DNA from: Aegilops tauschii subsp. strangulata | Lineage: Eukaryota > Streptophyta > Magnoliopsida > Poales > Poaceae | Length of the DNA stretch: 64,000 nt | Assembly: GCF_002575655.3 (NCBI RefSeq) | Contig: NC_053039.3 | Coordinates: forward strand, 45,571,290 to 45,635,289 | Direction: 5' to 3' | Shown: piece after piece, positions 46,901-59,281 of the stretch | Position numbering within the stretch: the first letter of the stretch is position 1 | How the letters are laid out: every line of letters starts with the position of its first letter | Notes under the pieces: generated by a model | The model's input: only the letters and a program-made list of their open reading frames with translations | Told to the model about the DNA's origin: nothing | Database searches by the model: none | Translations under genes and position numbers: made by a program

Positions 46901-48529
46901 GTCAAGACCACTGTGGGTGCCAACAAAATGAGCTAAGTAGCTGCTGAGTGCCATGTGCGCATGTGTTGTGTCTCTGCACGTTTGTGCGTTGAGCTAGCTC
47001 GACACTTGCAAGATTTCACTTTCACATAGCTTAGGTTCGGTACTTGGTGGGTGTGGGCACGGCTGGCTAGTACGTGCTGATCGATCATGGGTGCGCGCAC
47101 GTGAGGTGCTCTTGAGTTGATGCATGCACGGTCGTAGCAACACACACGACACGAACGTTTTGTTACCCATAGATTGTGCGGGCTTTGCACGGGGCGGCCA
47201 CTCGCTCGGATCGAGCATCTGTTTACATGTGCAAAGTGGCGAAAACACAATGGTAAATATGGTTCCACGCGCACCCACATAAATAGTAAATTCAAAAAAA
47301 ATTAAGAATTCTAAAAATTGGTGTATCAAACTTAGTTGACAATTCTACTCATGTATGAAGTTTCATGAAGTATTGACTCCCATGACATTCTACAGATCTG
47401 TCTTGTACCTGGACAATCTTCCAAATTTGTACATTAGGTCTGGGATGTGTTTAGGTTCGGTTTAGCTTCATAATAAGGAAATTATATTTATCAATCATGC
47501 ACAAATCGAATGTAAGTACCTACTATGATCATGCAAAAACTGGAAGAATGACCTAGCTAGTGTTTTTGATACTAATAATGGCTGCATGCCATATCTCCAC
47601 TAATTTCTTTCATCTTAGCAGTTGAAAAGCAAGGTTGCTCATACTACCAGTTGATAAGAAAAAAAAAGTTTGAATTTCATTTCATTTGAAGGTGCGTGCC
47701 CATTTGCCGGGTTCTGTTAGTTTGACAGTCTTTTCAACGGGTATATTTTTATTTTCTTTCTTTCCTTTTTTTTTCATTTCCTCTTCTATTTTTTCTTGAT
47801 TATATATTTTCCCCTTTTATACTTTTAGAGATATTTCCAATAGTGTATGAACATAATTTTGTATGTCCATGAACAATCTTTTAAAAAACTATGACCCCTT
47901 CTTTTGCGGGTGGAAGGGAGATTGTATTAGTTAAGGTGGATCATCGTTCTTACAAATACATGAATATTTTTATAAACATGAACATATTTCAAATATGTTA
48001 TAACATTTTATTTTGTATGGATGAACATTTTCTTATATAGTACATATGAACATTTTTCATTATACGTGAATATACTTTTTCCGTTGTTGTAAAATGTTTC
48101 TTACATTTGTTTAAATATATTACGCATAATATATTTTAAAAATAAAAAATAACATGCTTAATGGGCCACGCTGACCCGGCCATCTGGGTGCGACATACGT
48201 GTTTCCTCAACTATTCCACGCTAGTCGTATGGATAAGACGTCGAAAGTGCTATTCTGAGCTCGGGCTCAGATGTGCCCTTTATCTCAGCCGTTGTGTAAC
48301 GCCAAGATTCGCACCAGTGCTAGTATTTCACTCTGTATTTGTTGCAGTATGCGCTGCTTTTTCGCAGTATGTGGCCCACCCAACTACCGCAGTAAATGTA
48401 ACGGCGGTCATCCTAGCGGCCACAACTCAGATGGAACGTTGCGTAGTGGGCCACGGCTCAGCCGCCTCCCAGCAAACGGACGTCGTCCCTCGTCCCACTC
48501 CCACCACTCCCATTATTTTAACTAGAAGA
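43925..48529. other. Unassigned intergenic DNA
   Basis: About 4.6 kb with no gene I can support; all open frames are short and lack domains. A lone CGGAGGGAGTAG at 44079-44090 looks like one Stowaway end without its partner. From 47700 to 48160 the DNA is AT-rich with repeated ATGAACATTTT-type phrases. Confidence 0.5.
46641..46691. repeat. (GT)n-poly(G) tract
   Basis: GTGTGTGTG passes into about 30 G residues interrupted by a few T. Potential G-quadruplex and likely length-unstable. Confidence 0.9.
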
Positions 48530-50150
48530 ACGCCTGTGCGTTGCAACGGGGCCACATTAACTTTAAAAGTTCAATATCAATTATGGTAATATTACATTGA
48601 ATATTCTCATACATATTAAGTGACATTGACGACCTTTTTTACCATCAAATTCTCACACACACACCCTCTCCCTCCCTCTTCCTCACTCTCTCTCCGCCTC
48701 TCCCTCACTCGGGAGGTTGGACGAAAATAAACCCGAAACGGAGACTACCAACTGAGACATTAGGAGTAGAGATCATTTAGTAGATAAGAATAAATAGAAG
48801 ACGGTGTTAAAAAGGAGAAATAGATTAGAATACATTGAAAACCAAAAGGACGATGTAAAAGGGGATTCGCCCTGCCCCCGGGCCTTGCCACCGAACCGGC
48901 TCAGCGGTCCAGTCCCCGCGCGGTCGTCTTCTCCTGTTCCCCGAGCCGCGTCGCTACAGAGCCGGGCTCCCGCCCGACCACCTCGCTGGCATCGAAGGGG
49001 AATGGATAAGGGTGACGCCCTGCCTTCCCTGCCCCCATGGCCTCACTCCTCCTCGACGCCCCCTCCCAAATCCACTTCTCCTCCTCGCTCGCTCGATACC
49101 GTCGATCTGGACGAAGTCAGACGCCACGGCCACCATGCCCGACCCCGTCCACATGGCCACTGCCTCCAAGCGTGCTAGGAGCTTGTCGAGGAGCTCCGAA
49201 CGCCTTCGCTACTTCGTCTGTGCCAACGAGATCAAGTCCAGCACCCCCGCATCGACGTCGTTGCCGTCTTCCTCATCCTTGGGCCACCGCGATATTACCG
49301 TTCGATCCGCGCCGCCCCGAGCTCCCATGTCTTCCCCTAGGGCGCCATTGACACCGCCATGATCTCCTCTTGCCTTTCCCCTGTTTCCCCTCTCGTTTGC
49401 TCTCGATAGGTATTTCGCCGTGGCCGAGAACCGCCGTCCGCCATGGCCATTGCAGGGTAGCCACCGAGCTCCTCGGATTGACCCCGTGGCACATGCCCGC
49501 TCCTATGCACGCCCATGCCCGATCCTGCCGCTCTTCTTCCGCGCACCAGAGCCACTCCCTCTCCATGCCCACGCCCGTGCTACACCGCGTCGGTCGCGCC
49601 CGCCGCTACCGTCGCGCTCGCCGCAGCCACCGCACCACTGTGCCCCGCGCGACACACACCCTGGCCGCGCGCCACACTCCCGCTGGCTGCGCTCGCCCCG
49701 TCTGCTGCCGCCTATCCCTTCGCTCGCCCCGCTGTCGCGCCCCTGCCTCCCGCCGCCTCCAGTCGTTGCCATCTTCTGCCGGCCGCCCCCTCAGCCATGC
49801 CAGCCGCATCTGTGCCCTCCACCGTCGGCCGCTTGCCTCGCCTGCTGCGAGTTGCTTCCTGCTGCTATGCGCTGCTCTACCGCTGGTACGCTGCTGCGCC
49901 ATGCCCTCGACACCGCCGTGGACAAATGTGGCGGAGGGATTGTTAATGGAGTACGAGAAGGAGGTGGCGGAGAAGGTGTGGAGAAGCAGGAGGTCTGGGG
50001 CGGTGTCACCTGGCTGTGGTGGAGGTGTTTATGCGAGAAGGAGTCGGAGTGGAAGGAGAGGTCACAATTGGAAAGAATCGCAAAAAAAATCATAACCCGG
50101 AGATCTCAGTTCAAAAAAATGCTAATATCGATGGAAAACATAGGAAATAT
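48530..50150. other. GC-rich region of unclear origin
   Basis: It starts near a GAACGCCTGTGCGTTGCAACGG phrase, a short palindrome-like motif common at ends of grass repeats, followed by CT-rich DNA. From 48870 to 50020 it is strongly C-rich, with overlapping Pro/Ala/Arg-rich open frames on both strands. None has a recognisable domain or consistent splicing, so I do not call a gene. Captured host fragments in a Helitron-like element are possible but unproven. Confidence 0.4.
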
Positions 50151-50379
50151 TTGTTGTTATAAAGCAAAGGTAAAAATTTAGGAAAATTAGGATTTTTGAA
50201 TTGATTTCTATGCAAATGGGGTTTTATTGTTTGGTAACGTGATATCAGTACCTGCCCGTTTGTGACGTGTCTGATTAGGAAAGTTTGCAAATGTTAAGAA
50301 ACTATTTATTGGGAGGAAAGTTGTGACGTGTCTGTTATTTGTTTCCTAAAACAAATTTCACTGATAAGTTAGGAAAGTT

Positions 50380-50795
50380 AGATTAAAATGTATTATTTGT
50401 TTCCTGAAAATCTGTTATTTGTTTCCTAAGACAAATTGAACCAATAAAAGGAATTGATTGATTTGCATAATTTAAGGAAGTTAGATTAAAATGTATTATT
50501 TGTTTTCTGAAAATATGTTATTTGTTTCCTAAGACAAATTGAACCAATAAAAGGAATCGATTGATTTAGATAAGTTAGGAAAGTTAGATTAAAATGTATT
50601 ATTTATTTTCTGAAAATCTGTTATTTGTTTCCTAAGACAAATTGAACCAATAAAAGGAATCGATTGATTTGCATAATTTAAAGAAGTTAGAGTAAAATGT
50701 ATTATTTTTTTCCGAAAAATCTGTTATTTGTTTTCTAAGACAAATTGAACCAATAAAAGGAATCGATTGATTTGCATAATTTAAGGAAGTTAGAT
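50380..50795. repeat. 103-bp tandem repeat, about four units
   Basis: ACAAATTGAACCAATAAAAG starts at 50431, 50534, 50637 and 50740, exactly 103 bp apart. Units also share GGAATCGATTGATTTGCATAA and TTAGATTAAAATGTATTATT. A partial related unit precedes them near 50330. Confidence 0.93.
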
Positions 50796-50847
50796 CCGTG
50801 ATTTATTATACGTTAGGAAAGTTCTGGTTGTAATAAAGAATGGAGAG

Positions 50848-50985
50848 AAAAATAAACCGATGAACCAGGGTGGGAGGGGGTGGTGGGAGGAGAGACGAAA
50901 AAACCAGTGAAAATAAACCGCGAACCAGGGTGGGAGGGGTGGTGGAAGGAGAGACGAAAAAACCCAGCGAAAATAAACCGCGGAG
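50848..50985. repeat. Tandem repeat of about 62 bp, just over two units
   Basis: AAAATAAACCG followed by GAACCAGGGTGGGAGGGG and GGAGAGACGAAAAAACC is repeated, with a third partial start. It lies about 100 bp upstream of the GRF exon and may be in its promoter. Confidence 0.85.
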
Positions 50986-51086
50986 ACGATCCCTGCATCC
51001 TTCCACTCCAAGATTCTTCTGCTACCTCTGCTCTCCTCCTTCCCTTGTCCTCTTCATCTTCTCCGGGGACAACCAGATCGGAAACA

Positions 51087-51218
51087 ATGGCGGCCTCCTC
51101 CTCTTCCTCGCAGCCCGACGAGGTGCTCCCGCTGATCCCTTGTTCACGTTGTGGCGATAAGGTGGTCACCTTGGTCTCCCGAGCTGGAGAACCCTTCCAC
51201 AAGTGCGTCAGAAAAAAT
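51087..51218 (+). CDS. First exon of a GRF-type zinc-finger gene (partial)
   Basis: The ATG at 51087 opens a 44-codon exon that ends exactly at a codon boundary before a GTAAGTACT donor. It begins MAASSSSSQPDE and continues with PCSRCGDKVVTLVSRAGEPFHKCVRKN, the first half of a GRF zinc finger (two CxxC-type cysteines, the G-x-x-F-x-x-C turn). A normal gene would complete the finger in the next exon with a GxxFxW segment, but I found no such exon before the convergent FAR1-like pseudogene starting at 51830. A GC-rich stretch at 51290-51620 shows no continuation. So this is probably a gene remnant. The plant family usually continues into a coiled coil. Confidence 0.6.
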
Positions 51219-51829
51219 GTAAGTACTCCTTGCTAAGAAAAATCAAATGCTTATCCATTTAATCTCAAGATGAAATCACTCGACGGAGACCTACCTCCCG
51301 GAGCTTAGTCGCCTTGGTTTGACCCAGCCATACATGTTGCAACGCTCTGTAGCTGCGCACCCATCCGGTGTCCTTCAGCATAGATCCAACCGCCAGCGCC
51401 AGTTCGTGGACGGCAGCCAGGTGGATATCCAGGCAGCTCATGCGCGCCTCCAGCCGCACACACAGCAAGCGAGCCCGGCCAGCATCCAGGGGGAATCCAA
51501 GCAGCTCATGCACGCCTGCAGCCGCACATGCAGCAGGCGAGCCCTCCCAGCGCCGCACCGCATTGCTGCTCCGCTGACAGCAACGGCACAGCGCTGCTGT
51601 TGGCCGGAACCAACTTAATCCTTGTACTAGGCATGCTTTTCTTCGTGCAGCGCAGCATCTAGTTCCGTGTGCGGTATGGTTTGTAATAGGGGATAGCCCC
51701 CCTAGTGTGGTGTACTAGTTAATTTTCGTAATTGCAGCTTGTAATCAGGAATGGTCTGTAACCGTGGCAATCAGTGTGCCAACGTACTAGTGTACTCTTT
51801 TGTCAGCCCATTATGCGGGCGATCATGTT
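51219..51829. other. Spacer between the GRF exon and the FAR1-like pseudogene
   Basis: No second GRF exon found. 51290-51620 has a partly repeated AGCTCATGC...CGCC...CAGCCGCACA segment (about 51430-51470 and 51505-51545). 51640-51800 is T-rich and looks like a 3' untranslated region. Confidence 0.45.
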
Positions 51830-53160
51830 TTATCTATGAATTTTTGTACTAAGATTATCTCTCCCGATAAGTTCAGGCGTCTCTATTTTGGTAAACACGC
51901 ATGCTAGCCACCACAAGTCACTTTTCTTTGTATACAGAGGAGCCAACAGCTCCTTTGCCTTCTTCAAAAAGTGCCATTTGCACCATCTGTGTGTTGTCCC
52001 GGGCATAATCTTACTGATGGCGAGCTCCATGGCACGGTTTTGGTCTACATAACAGTCCAACGATCAGGTAAACAAACATCACAAGATACAGATCATCTAT
52101 ATGTCAGACGAAGGATTGTCAAATTTTCCAATCAGAGAAAAATACCTTTAAGTATGGTCATGGGTGGAGAACCACCCATCATTCTTAGTAATTCTGAAAA
52201 AACCCACTCCAAACTCTCTTGGGTCTCATCGCGAACAAGAACACCAGCCAAAATCACACTTTGAAAGTGATTGTTCACGCCAACAAAAAGGCCGAAAGGC
52301 ATGTCATACAAGTTCGTCCTGTAAGTCATGTCGAATGTTATGACATCGCCAAAGAAGTTGTACTGCAGCCTGCTGCTACCAGTTGCCCACATCAGATTCT
52401 TGACCCTACCCTCACTGTCAGCTTGAACCCTGTATGTGAAGTGTGGATCTTTAGCTCCAATCTCCGCAAACACATCCATCGTCTTCTTTACATCCTCATC
52501 TGCCTGGTCCCTATTTGTCTTACCACACAAATTACACAGAGACCTCTTCGTGAACGGAACATTTTCCATCGACCCAAAGAAACCTCCTATGACGCTGTAT
52601 TCTGCCTTAACTGCTTCACAAGACCCTGGTGTAAACATCTATGTGTTTGCGTGAAGGCCAGTGGATTGTCTCACCAAAATTAGGTGAAAGCGAATGGTTG
52701 TGCGTGTCTCTATGCTCCGCAATATACCTACCATTGTCTTCTGCTCTTAGTAGTAATTTTCGCATCGGCATTCATATCGCCAAGACCTTGTGTTCTCGAC
52801 ACCAGCTTTCCCCTGCAAAATGATTAGCAATTTTCGTTTCCAACTTCGCAACCTGATCAAATAAACTGGGATTGTTGAAGCAGTACCACTAGCAAAAAAT
52901 TGTACTCACCAAGCACCCACACACTATTTATTGCATGCATTTTGTCCTCTTGACATTCAGTCGGCTGCCTTTCTCCCACGAGTACAAATTGTAGAAGTTG
53001 TACACCTCACCCACTGAGTCAAATGTAGTGCCAATAACTGGGGTAATCACACTCTCGGCTGGGTTCTCAGCAAAACTCCTGACAGCCTTCTCAAATGCAC
53101 TAACGCGGTTTGGGCAAGGTGCTCCGCTAGGTGCTGCAGCTCCAATACGTAGCCTTTGCG
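51830..53160 (-). pseudogene. FAR1-related sequence pseudogene with transposase core
   Basis: Minus strand. A first visible segment (about 53155-52910) carries RVSAFEKAVRSFAEN, VIGTTFDSVGEVYNFYNLYSWEKGSRLNVKRTKCMQ, then a TAA where Glu is expected, then IVCGC and a GTGAGT donor. After an intron (52909-52813, TTGCAG acceptor) a segment with VENTRS and remnants of the cysteine-rich FAR1 domain spans two frames. A long exon (52638-52132) carries FFGSMENVPFTKRSLCNLCGKT, ENVF-type linker, DVITFDMTYRTNLYDMPFGLFVGVNNH and GVLVRDET, the MULE-type transposase core. After a short intron it continues with [22 protein letters not shown] (52010-51940), then decays. No SWIM finger was found. At least one stop and two frameshifts are present. 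Confidence 0.88.
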
Positions 53161-53189
53161 AAAACAGGCAACCATGATTTTAGCTTACA

Positions 53190-54235
53190 AAGGTTCCGCA
53201 AACATCATTCACACTATCTAGATGCATGTAATTCACTTGTTTGCCAGCATCATTTTACTTATAGAGGAAGTAAAGCATCTAATTTCTGCAGTTTCAGCAA
53301 GCATCATTCATACTAACTAGATCCATGTAATTCACTTGTTTGCCAGCATCATTTTACTTATAGAGGAAGTAAATCATCTAATTTCTGCAGTTTCAGCAAG
53401 CATCTTTCATACTAACTAGATCCATGTAATTCACTGGTTTGCAAGCATCATTTTACTTGGAGCAAATTCATCTAATTCTGTAGTGGTTCTAATCCAGAGA
53501 ATCCTTTCTTCAAAAACTTCAAGTGCATTATTTACCATACAAAGGTTCAGCAAGCATCATTCATACTAACTACGTCCACGTAATTCACTGGTTTGGAAGC
53601 ATCATTTTACTCGGAGCAAGTGCATCTAATTCTGTAGTGGTTCTAATACAGGGAATCATTTCTTTAAAAAGTTCCAGTCCATTATTTAGCTTACAAAGGT
53701 TCGGCAAGCATAATTCATACTCCCCCCGTATAGAAATATAAGAGCTTTTAGATCACTACTTTATTGATCTAAACAATCTTATATTTCTTTACAGAGGGAG
53801 TACTAACTAGATCCATGTAATTCACTAGTTCGCAAGCATCATTTTACCTACAGCGAGTGCATCTAATTCTGTAGTTGTTCTAATCCATGGAATCATTTCT
53901 TTAAAAACTTCCAGTCCATTATTTACCTTACAAAGGTTCAGCAAGCATCACTCATACTAACTAGATCCATCTAATTCACTGGTTTGCAAGCATCATTCTA
54001 CTTGGAGCAAGTGCATCTAATTCTGTAGTGGTTCTAATCCAGGGAATCATTTCTTTAAAAAGTTCCATTCCATTATTTAGTTTACAAAGGTTCAGCAAGC
54101 ATAGTTCATACAATACTAACTAGATCCTTGTAATTCACTGGTTCGCAAGCATCATTCTACCTACAGCAAGTGCATCTAATTCTGTAGTTGTTATAATCCA
54201 TGGAATCATTTGTCTTAAAGTCCCAGTAGATTATT
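53190..54235. repeat. Minisatellite of about 155 bp, roughly six units
   Basis: GCAAGCATCATTCATACTAAC recurs near 53292, 53389, 53545, 53702, 53938 and 54090, usually followed by TAGATCCATGTAATTCACTGG and GTGCATCTAATTCTGTAGT. Most spacings are about 152-157 bp; one early unit is shorter (97 bp) and one is longer because a MITE sits in it. It lies just upstream of the FAR1-like pseudogene on the minus strand. Confidence 0.9.
53720..53800. mobile_element. Stowaway MITE inside a minisatellite unit
   Basis: 81 bp from CTCCCCCCGTATAGAAATATAAG to CTTATATTTCTTTACAGAGGGAG, flanked by TA. The two ends are inverted copies. Removing it with one TA restores a unit of about 153 bp. Confidence 0.93.
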
Positions 54236-56855
54236 TGATGTAACAAGAAATCTTTCGCTACCTAAGCATACAAGTATTGCCATGGCCACAATGAACACAC
54301 TACTTCAGCACATCTATCCCAGGTTCTTACTGCTCCAATTTATCTGCATGATCAACTCAACCACTGACCTTTTGTTCCATCCAGGAGCCCGGGGGTTCAT
54401 CTTCCCAGTTGACAGCACTGAAGCTGCGGGCGAGCTCTCTCTCCCGTCTACCGCCGCTGCGCCGGCCGCCCAGATTTGAGCGTCTGCGCTGCTCCCCCGC
54501 ACCTTGCTCTGCCGCCATGAAATCCCCCACCGCCGTTGACTGATCCACCACACCCGCCCCTAGCACTGGCTGCTCCGCCGCCTTTCCATCCCATGCGCCA
54601 GTGCCCGCTGCACCGCACCATATTCTGCCGTAGGAGGCGGCACTATACTCTCGCCAACCTCCTCCAGAAAAGTAGATCTGATGGATGACGAACCAAATCC
54701 GTTTCAAACTATAAGTCCACGTAGCTAATCCAGGAAGTCAACCACGAGAAAAGGGAAGATTTTTACGATCCCGCGTATAGGCTGCATCATCAGGAACTCC
54801 ATGGCTTGTCACCGCCGCCGCCGGCCCCACATCTTCTCTCGATGACTCAGTTGCCAACACCCAAAGTGGAGAACAGACTAGAACAGCGGCCATGGAGCTC
54901 CGGACCCCACCAACAGGAAAAGGCAACGCCCTGTGCCATGGATCAGGCGTGCACGCATATTCCGGGCCACGGCTCGTCTCTTCTCACTCGAACGGCCGTC
55001 CACGATCCGGTTAACTTATGGCCCACTACCCGCCTGCAGCGCATACGTATTTCGGAACAGTACCTTTTTCCCTGGCAGCCCACAACCTCCTATATAAAGA
55101 AATGGCACAGATCCTCACGCAGAAATCAATGCTCAGGATAAAGAGCTCATTTGAGCTCGAGCACAATAACTCCACCCATAAGACGTCTCTTATTCTCCGC
55201 CCCTTCCTCAGGAATAGTCTTTCTGGGCTCCAAAGGGACTAGTTGGGCAAACACTTGAAGCGGCCGACCATGCGGCAGCCGATCAAGGCCTTCTTTTAAG
55301 GAATAATGTATTTGGTCAATATGTTCAGAAAAATTGCGCCAAAAAGTAATTTGGAAAGGAAAAAATAAATTGTGAAAAATGAAAAATATACACCTATGCA
55401 AAGAAAATGCTCACATATATGTAATAAATGCCCATCTCGTATTATATATATATAATAAATATATTCATCCATTAAAAAGTTTACATATATTATTACCAGA
55501 GTTCATATATATGAAATGATATGTTTACATCATATTTAAAATATAAATGCATAAAATTGATTTACATATTAAAAATACATGTAACTGAAAATATTAAACT
55601 TGTTCGTATACCTATGAATATGCATTTCATGTATGAATATACTAGGGAAAATATATTCAAGTCTAAAGAGTGGGGAATAAACCCAAAAATATTAATGAAA
55701 CAAAAGAAGTGAAAATTGAAAATGGATAGAAAATAAGTAAATCAATAAGAAAAAAAAGGTTGAAAGCCAAAAGAAATAAAAAAATAAATAAAATCAAGCC
55801 CTAATGCGATCAACATGAGTGCTGTCATGACAAGTTTGTCTAATAAAGACAAGCATTGGTAGATCCGGAAAAAGTGAAGTGTGACTTTGACTCTTATCTC
55901 GCATGCGATGACAGATGGTATGGATGAAATATTGCTAAATACCCTTGCATTCCCTTCATTCTATAATTTCCACGAAGCAAGAAGTATTCCCTATGTTCTG
56001 TTGCCGCTGATTATAGAATACCACTTGTCTTTGCTTGGGTTGAAGCTGCCCCAATAATTGTCTGTGTGTATGTAAAAAATCCCAAGCCGCACTTAATCTT
56101 ATTTCGAATGTGCCTCATGAATCTGCACATGAATAATATGTGGCCATCCTCTTTGTTGCAGCCGGACGACCGTTCACACCCGGTCTTTGTTGCATCTCCA
56201 GCGGTGTCCTAAAAAATATCTCTTTATAAAGGTGTGTGGCTGTAGAAGTTTCCCTATAAATATCTCCCTATGATTTACTCTGACATACAAGCCCCACATG
56301 TCAGAGAATATTTTCTCTCTATTTGTCTCTCACATCCATGTAAGACATTGGTGGAGCTTGACCCGATGACCGGTGGCATGGCGGAGTGGGGGTGGCGGGT
56401 GGCAGAGTGAATGGAGGTGAGTCGCGACGGCGGGTGGCGGCAAGTCGGGCGGTCAGCAACGGCGGTGCAGTCCGACGTCAGCGGCACGACGACGAGGTGG
56501 TCCGGCAGCGGCGATGCGACTGGCCGGTGGTCATTGTTAACGGCGTGCTGAGGTGGCATGGGTTAAAAAAATATTGAAAGAGTTGCAACTCTCCCTCTAT
56601 TTGAGGAGAGATGAGGTGTCTTTTTGGGAGAGATCCAATTTTTGTTTTTGGGAATAGAAAGATTGCTGAAGCAAGTTCCGTACATGCATTTTTTTTAAAC
56701 AGTGAGACTGGTGAAGACGAGATGCACTTAGACTGCTCTTAATTGTTCCAAACAGCCGGCTTCAAGAAGGGAAAACACTGCGCATAGTACTAGCTAGCTT
56801 TGTTGAAGTAGCTCTCTGTACTAACATATGACGGTAACTGCTATGTTTGCATTGT
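54236..56855. other. Unassigned DNA with one promoter-like patch
   Basis: 54380-54620 is GC-rich with low-complexity frames on both strands. At 55088-55098 a CCTATATAAAG string follows GC-rich upstream DNA and could be an orphan promoter, but no reading frame follows. 55400-55800 is very AT-rich. 56380-56560 is a GGCGG-rich patch. No gene supported. Confidence 0.45.
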
Positions 56856-57332
56856 CACTAGTAAAAAAGGGTCAAATGTGAAGCACATTAGTGCCGGTTC
56901 CAACGGCTAGGCGGGCGGAGATCATTAGTACTGGTTCGTGAGCAACCTTTTGTATCGGTTCGTGTCACGAACCAGTACTAATGATGCTGCGTCAGACTGT
57001 GGTCAGGCTGGGCCCCACGGGCACCTTTATTACCGGTTCGTGCCATGAACCGGTACTATAGTTTCTTAGTAAGCTGTTTTTTAGTCCCACCTCACGAAGA
57101 GAGAGGCACTAGGAGCGGTTTATAAGCCCTGAGTGCAGAGACGATAAAGGAGGGGCGCAATGCTCATCTGCACGTTGCTTAGCTTTAAGCCTTGAGGAAT
57201 AGTGTAGACTGCACGGAGCTATGTGCAGTGCAGTTTGCACTATTCCGAAAGGCTTGAAGCTAATTAACGAGCATTGTGCCTCTTTTTTATCTTTAATAAC
57301 TTATTACAACTCCGGACTTCTTGTGTTACGGC

Positions 57333-58370
57333 AAAAACTGGGCGCACTTCGTGTACAAACTAGACAATCTCTTTCGAAGTATCAGGGTTTCTGACGAGAA
57401 CTCATCTGTTACATGGGCACTTCATTTTTTTTAAACTTATTACAACTCCAGACTTTTTTGCATTCCGTACACACCATTCAAAGCGACGTCATCAATTTCC
57501 AACACATTCTGAGATCATTTGCTGTTTTTCAGTCATTTGAACTCCAGCCTATTTTTACATTAACTATGCATCATTCAAAGCGACGTCATCAATTTCCAAC
57601 ACGTTCTGACATCATTTGCTGTTTTTCAGTTATTTACCGATTTGTTTAGGAAGCTAAATGACGGTGAAATTGAAAATCACTACAAAATGAACTCTGAAAA
57701 TGTTGAAACTTGGCATGGTATCATCATTTCGCCCGCATAGCATCTGCAAAAGAGTAAGGAGGGTCACGGCGAAAACTGGACGCACCTCGTGTACAAACTG
57801 GACAATCTCTTTCGGAGTATCAGGGTTTCGGACGAGAACTCATCTGTTACACGGGCACTTCAATGTTTTTTAAACTTATTTGAACTCCAGCCTATTTTTG
57901 CGTTCAGTATGCATCATTCAAAGCGACGTCATCAATTTCCAACACGTTCTGACATCATTTGCTGTTTTTCAGTCATTTACCGATTTGTTTAGGGAGCTAA
58001 ATGACGGTGAAATTGAAAATCACTACAAAATAAACTCTGAAAATGTTGGAACTTGGCATGGTATCATCATTTCGCCCGCATAGCATCTGGAAAAGAGTAG
58101 AGAGGGTCACGGCGAAAACTTGACGCACCTCGTGTACAAACTGGACAATCTTTTTCAGAGTATCAGGGTTTCGGACGAGAACTCATCTGTTACACGGGCA
58201 CTTCAAATTTTTTTAAATTTATTTGAACTGCAGCCTATTTTTGCGTTCAGTATGCATCATTCAAAGCGACGTCATCAATTTTCAACACGTTCTGACATCA
58301 TTTGCTGTTTTTCAGTCATTTACCGATTTGTTTAGAGAGCTAAATGACGGTGAAATTGAAAGTCACTACA
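57333..58370. repeat. CACTA internal tandem repeats, about 342 bp
   Basis: GGCRAAAACTKGRCGCAC followed by TCGTGTACAAACTRGACAATCT starts near 57333, 57768 and 58110. Units include AAAGCGACGTCATCAATTT and GACGGTGAAATTGAAA. The first unit is longer because a CATTCAAAGCGACGTCATC segment is itself duplicated. Open frames of about 70 codons repeat with the units, but I see no reason to call them genes. Confidence 0.9.
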
Positions 58371-58959
58371 AAATGAATAGCAGAAAATAAATAATGCAGA
58401 AAAGAAAAAAACTATATAATTTTTTTTATATTCACAAAGAAACTAAATACAGCAAAAAAAAATTACTCAGAAATAAATAGAAAAAAATATATAAAAAATT
58501 GTTGGGGCGCTGCCCGCTGGGCCTGCCAACCCCAGGGTTTGCAAATACAGGCCTAGAAGGGCCAGCAGGCTCAACGGGTAGCGCGCCAAAGTTAGGCCCA
58601 GAAGCCTGCTATAGAGAGAAGTTCGAGACAGCAGCCGCGCCGGGGCTTTTAAACTGGTGCGGGCGCCCCTCGGCTAGCGAGGTGGGACTAAACTTGCCCG
58701 CACCGCTCCTGCGCCAGCGCACACCTTTATTACCGGGTTGTGGCTCCAACCGGTATTAAAGGGGGCCTTTAGTACCGGTTGGAGCCCCTTTAGTACCGGT
58801 TGGAGCCACGAACCGGTACTAAAGGGCAGTTTCCCGCCCCTTGGCCTGGCGAAAATTGGCCTTTAGTACCGGTTGGTGACTCCAACCGGTACTAAAGGCC
58901 CCTCCTATATATAGCACTTACGAAAAATTCAGTTTCATAGATCACCACTTCTTCTCCAA

Positions 58960-59281
58960 CTACTTCGCGCGACATCGCCGCCGCCCTCGCCGCCCCCGCC
59001 GCGCGCCGTCGCCGTCACCGCCCTCGCCCTCACCGCCCGTCGTCGCCGTCACCGCCGTCGCCCCCGCCGCCCGTCGCCGCCGTCACCGCCGTCGCCCCCG
59101 TCGCCGCCGCCCCGTACCACGTCGCCGTCTCGATCGCGCCGTCGCCCCCGGCCTGCCGCTCGTCGTCGCGCCGTCCCCGTCGCATCGCCGTCTCGCGCCG
59201 CCACCCGTATGCCGCCGCCCCCCGCTCGTACACACACACACACGTACACACACATACACGCACACAGCCACACACACACAC
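58960..59281. repeat. CCG-rich leader and (CA)n microsatellite
   Basis: CGCCGTCGCC-type repeats (58976-59220) follow the TATA box by about 60 bp, like the GC-rich segment after the internal promoter of the first CACTA element. A (CA)n tract with CGTACACA interruptions spans 59228-59281. Confidence 0.85.

Noticed and set aside
49370..50181. Several 140-250 codon frames in the GC-rich region
   Set aside because: Overlapping frames on both strands rich in Pro, Ala and Arg, with no domain and no consistent start or splice site; best explained by GC content.
55088..55098. TATA box with gene downstream
   Set aside because: CCTATATAAAG looks good, but no coding exon or domain follows within the next kilobase, so only an orphan promoter-like string is noted.
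57413..58335. Repeated 70-codon frames starting near YKLDNLF
   Set aside because: They repeat with the 342-bp unit of the CACTA array and have no family match; non-coding repeats give the same picture.
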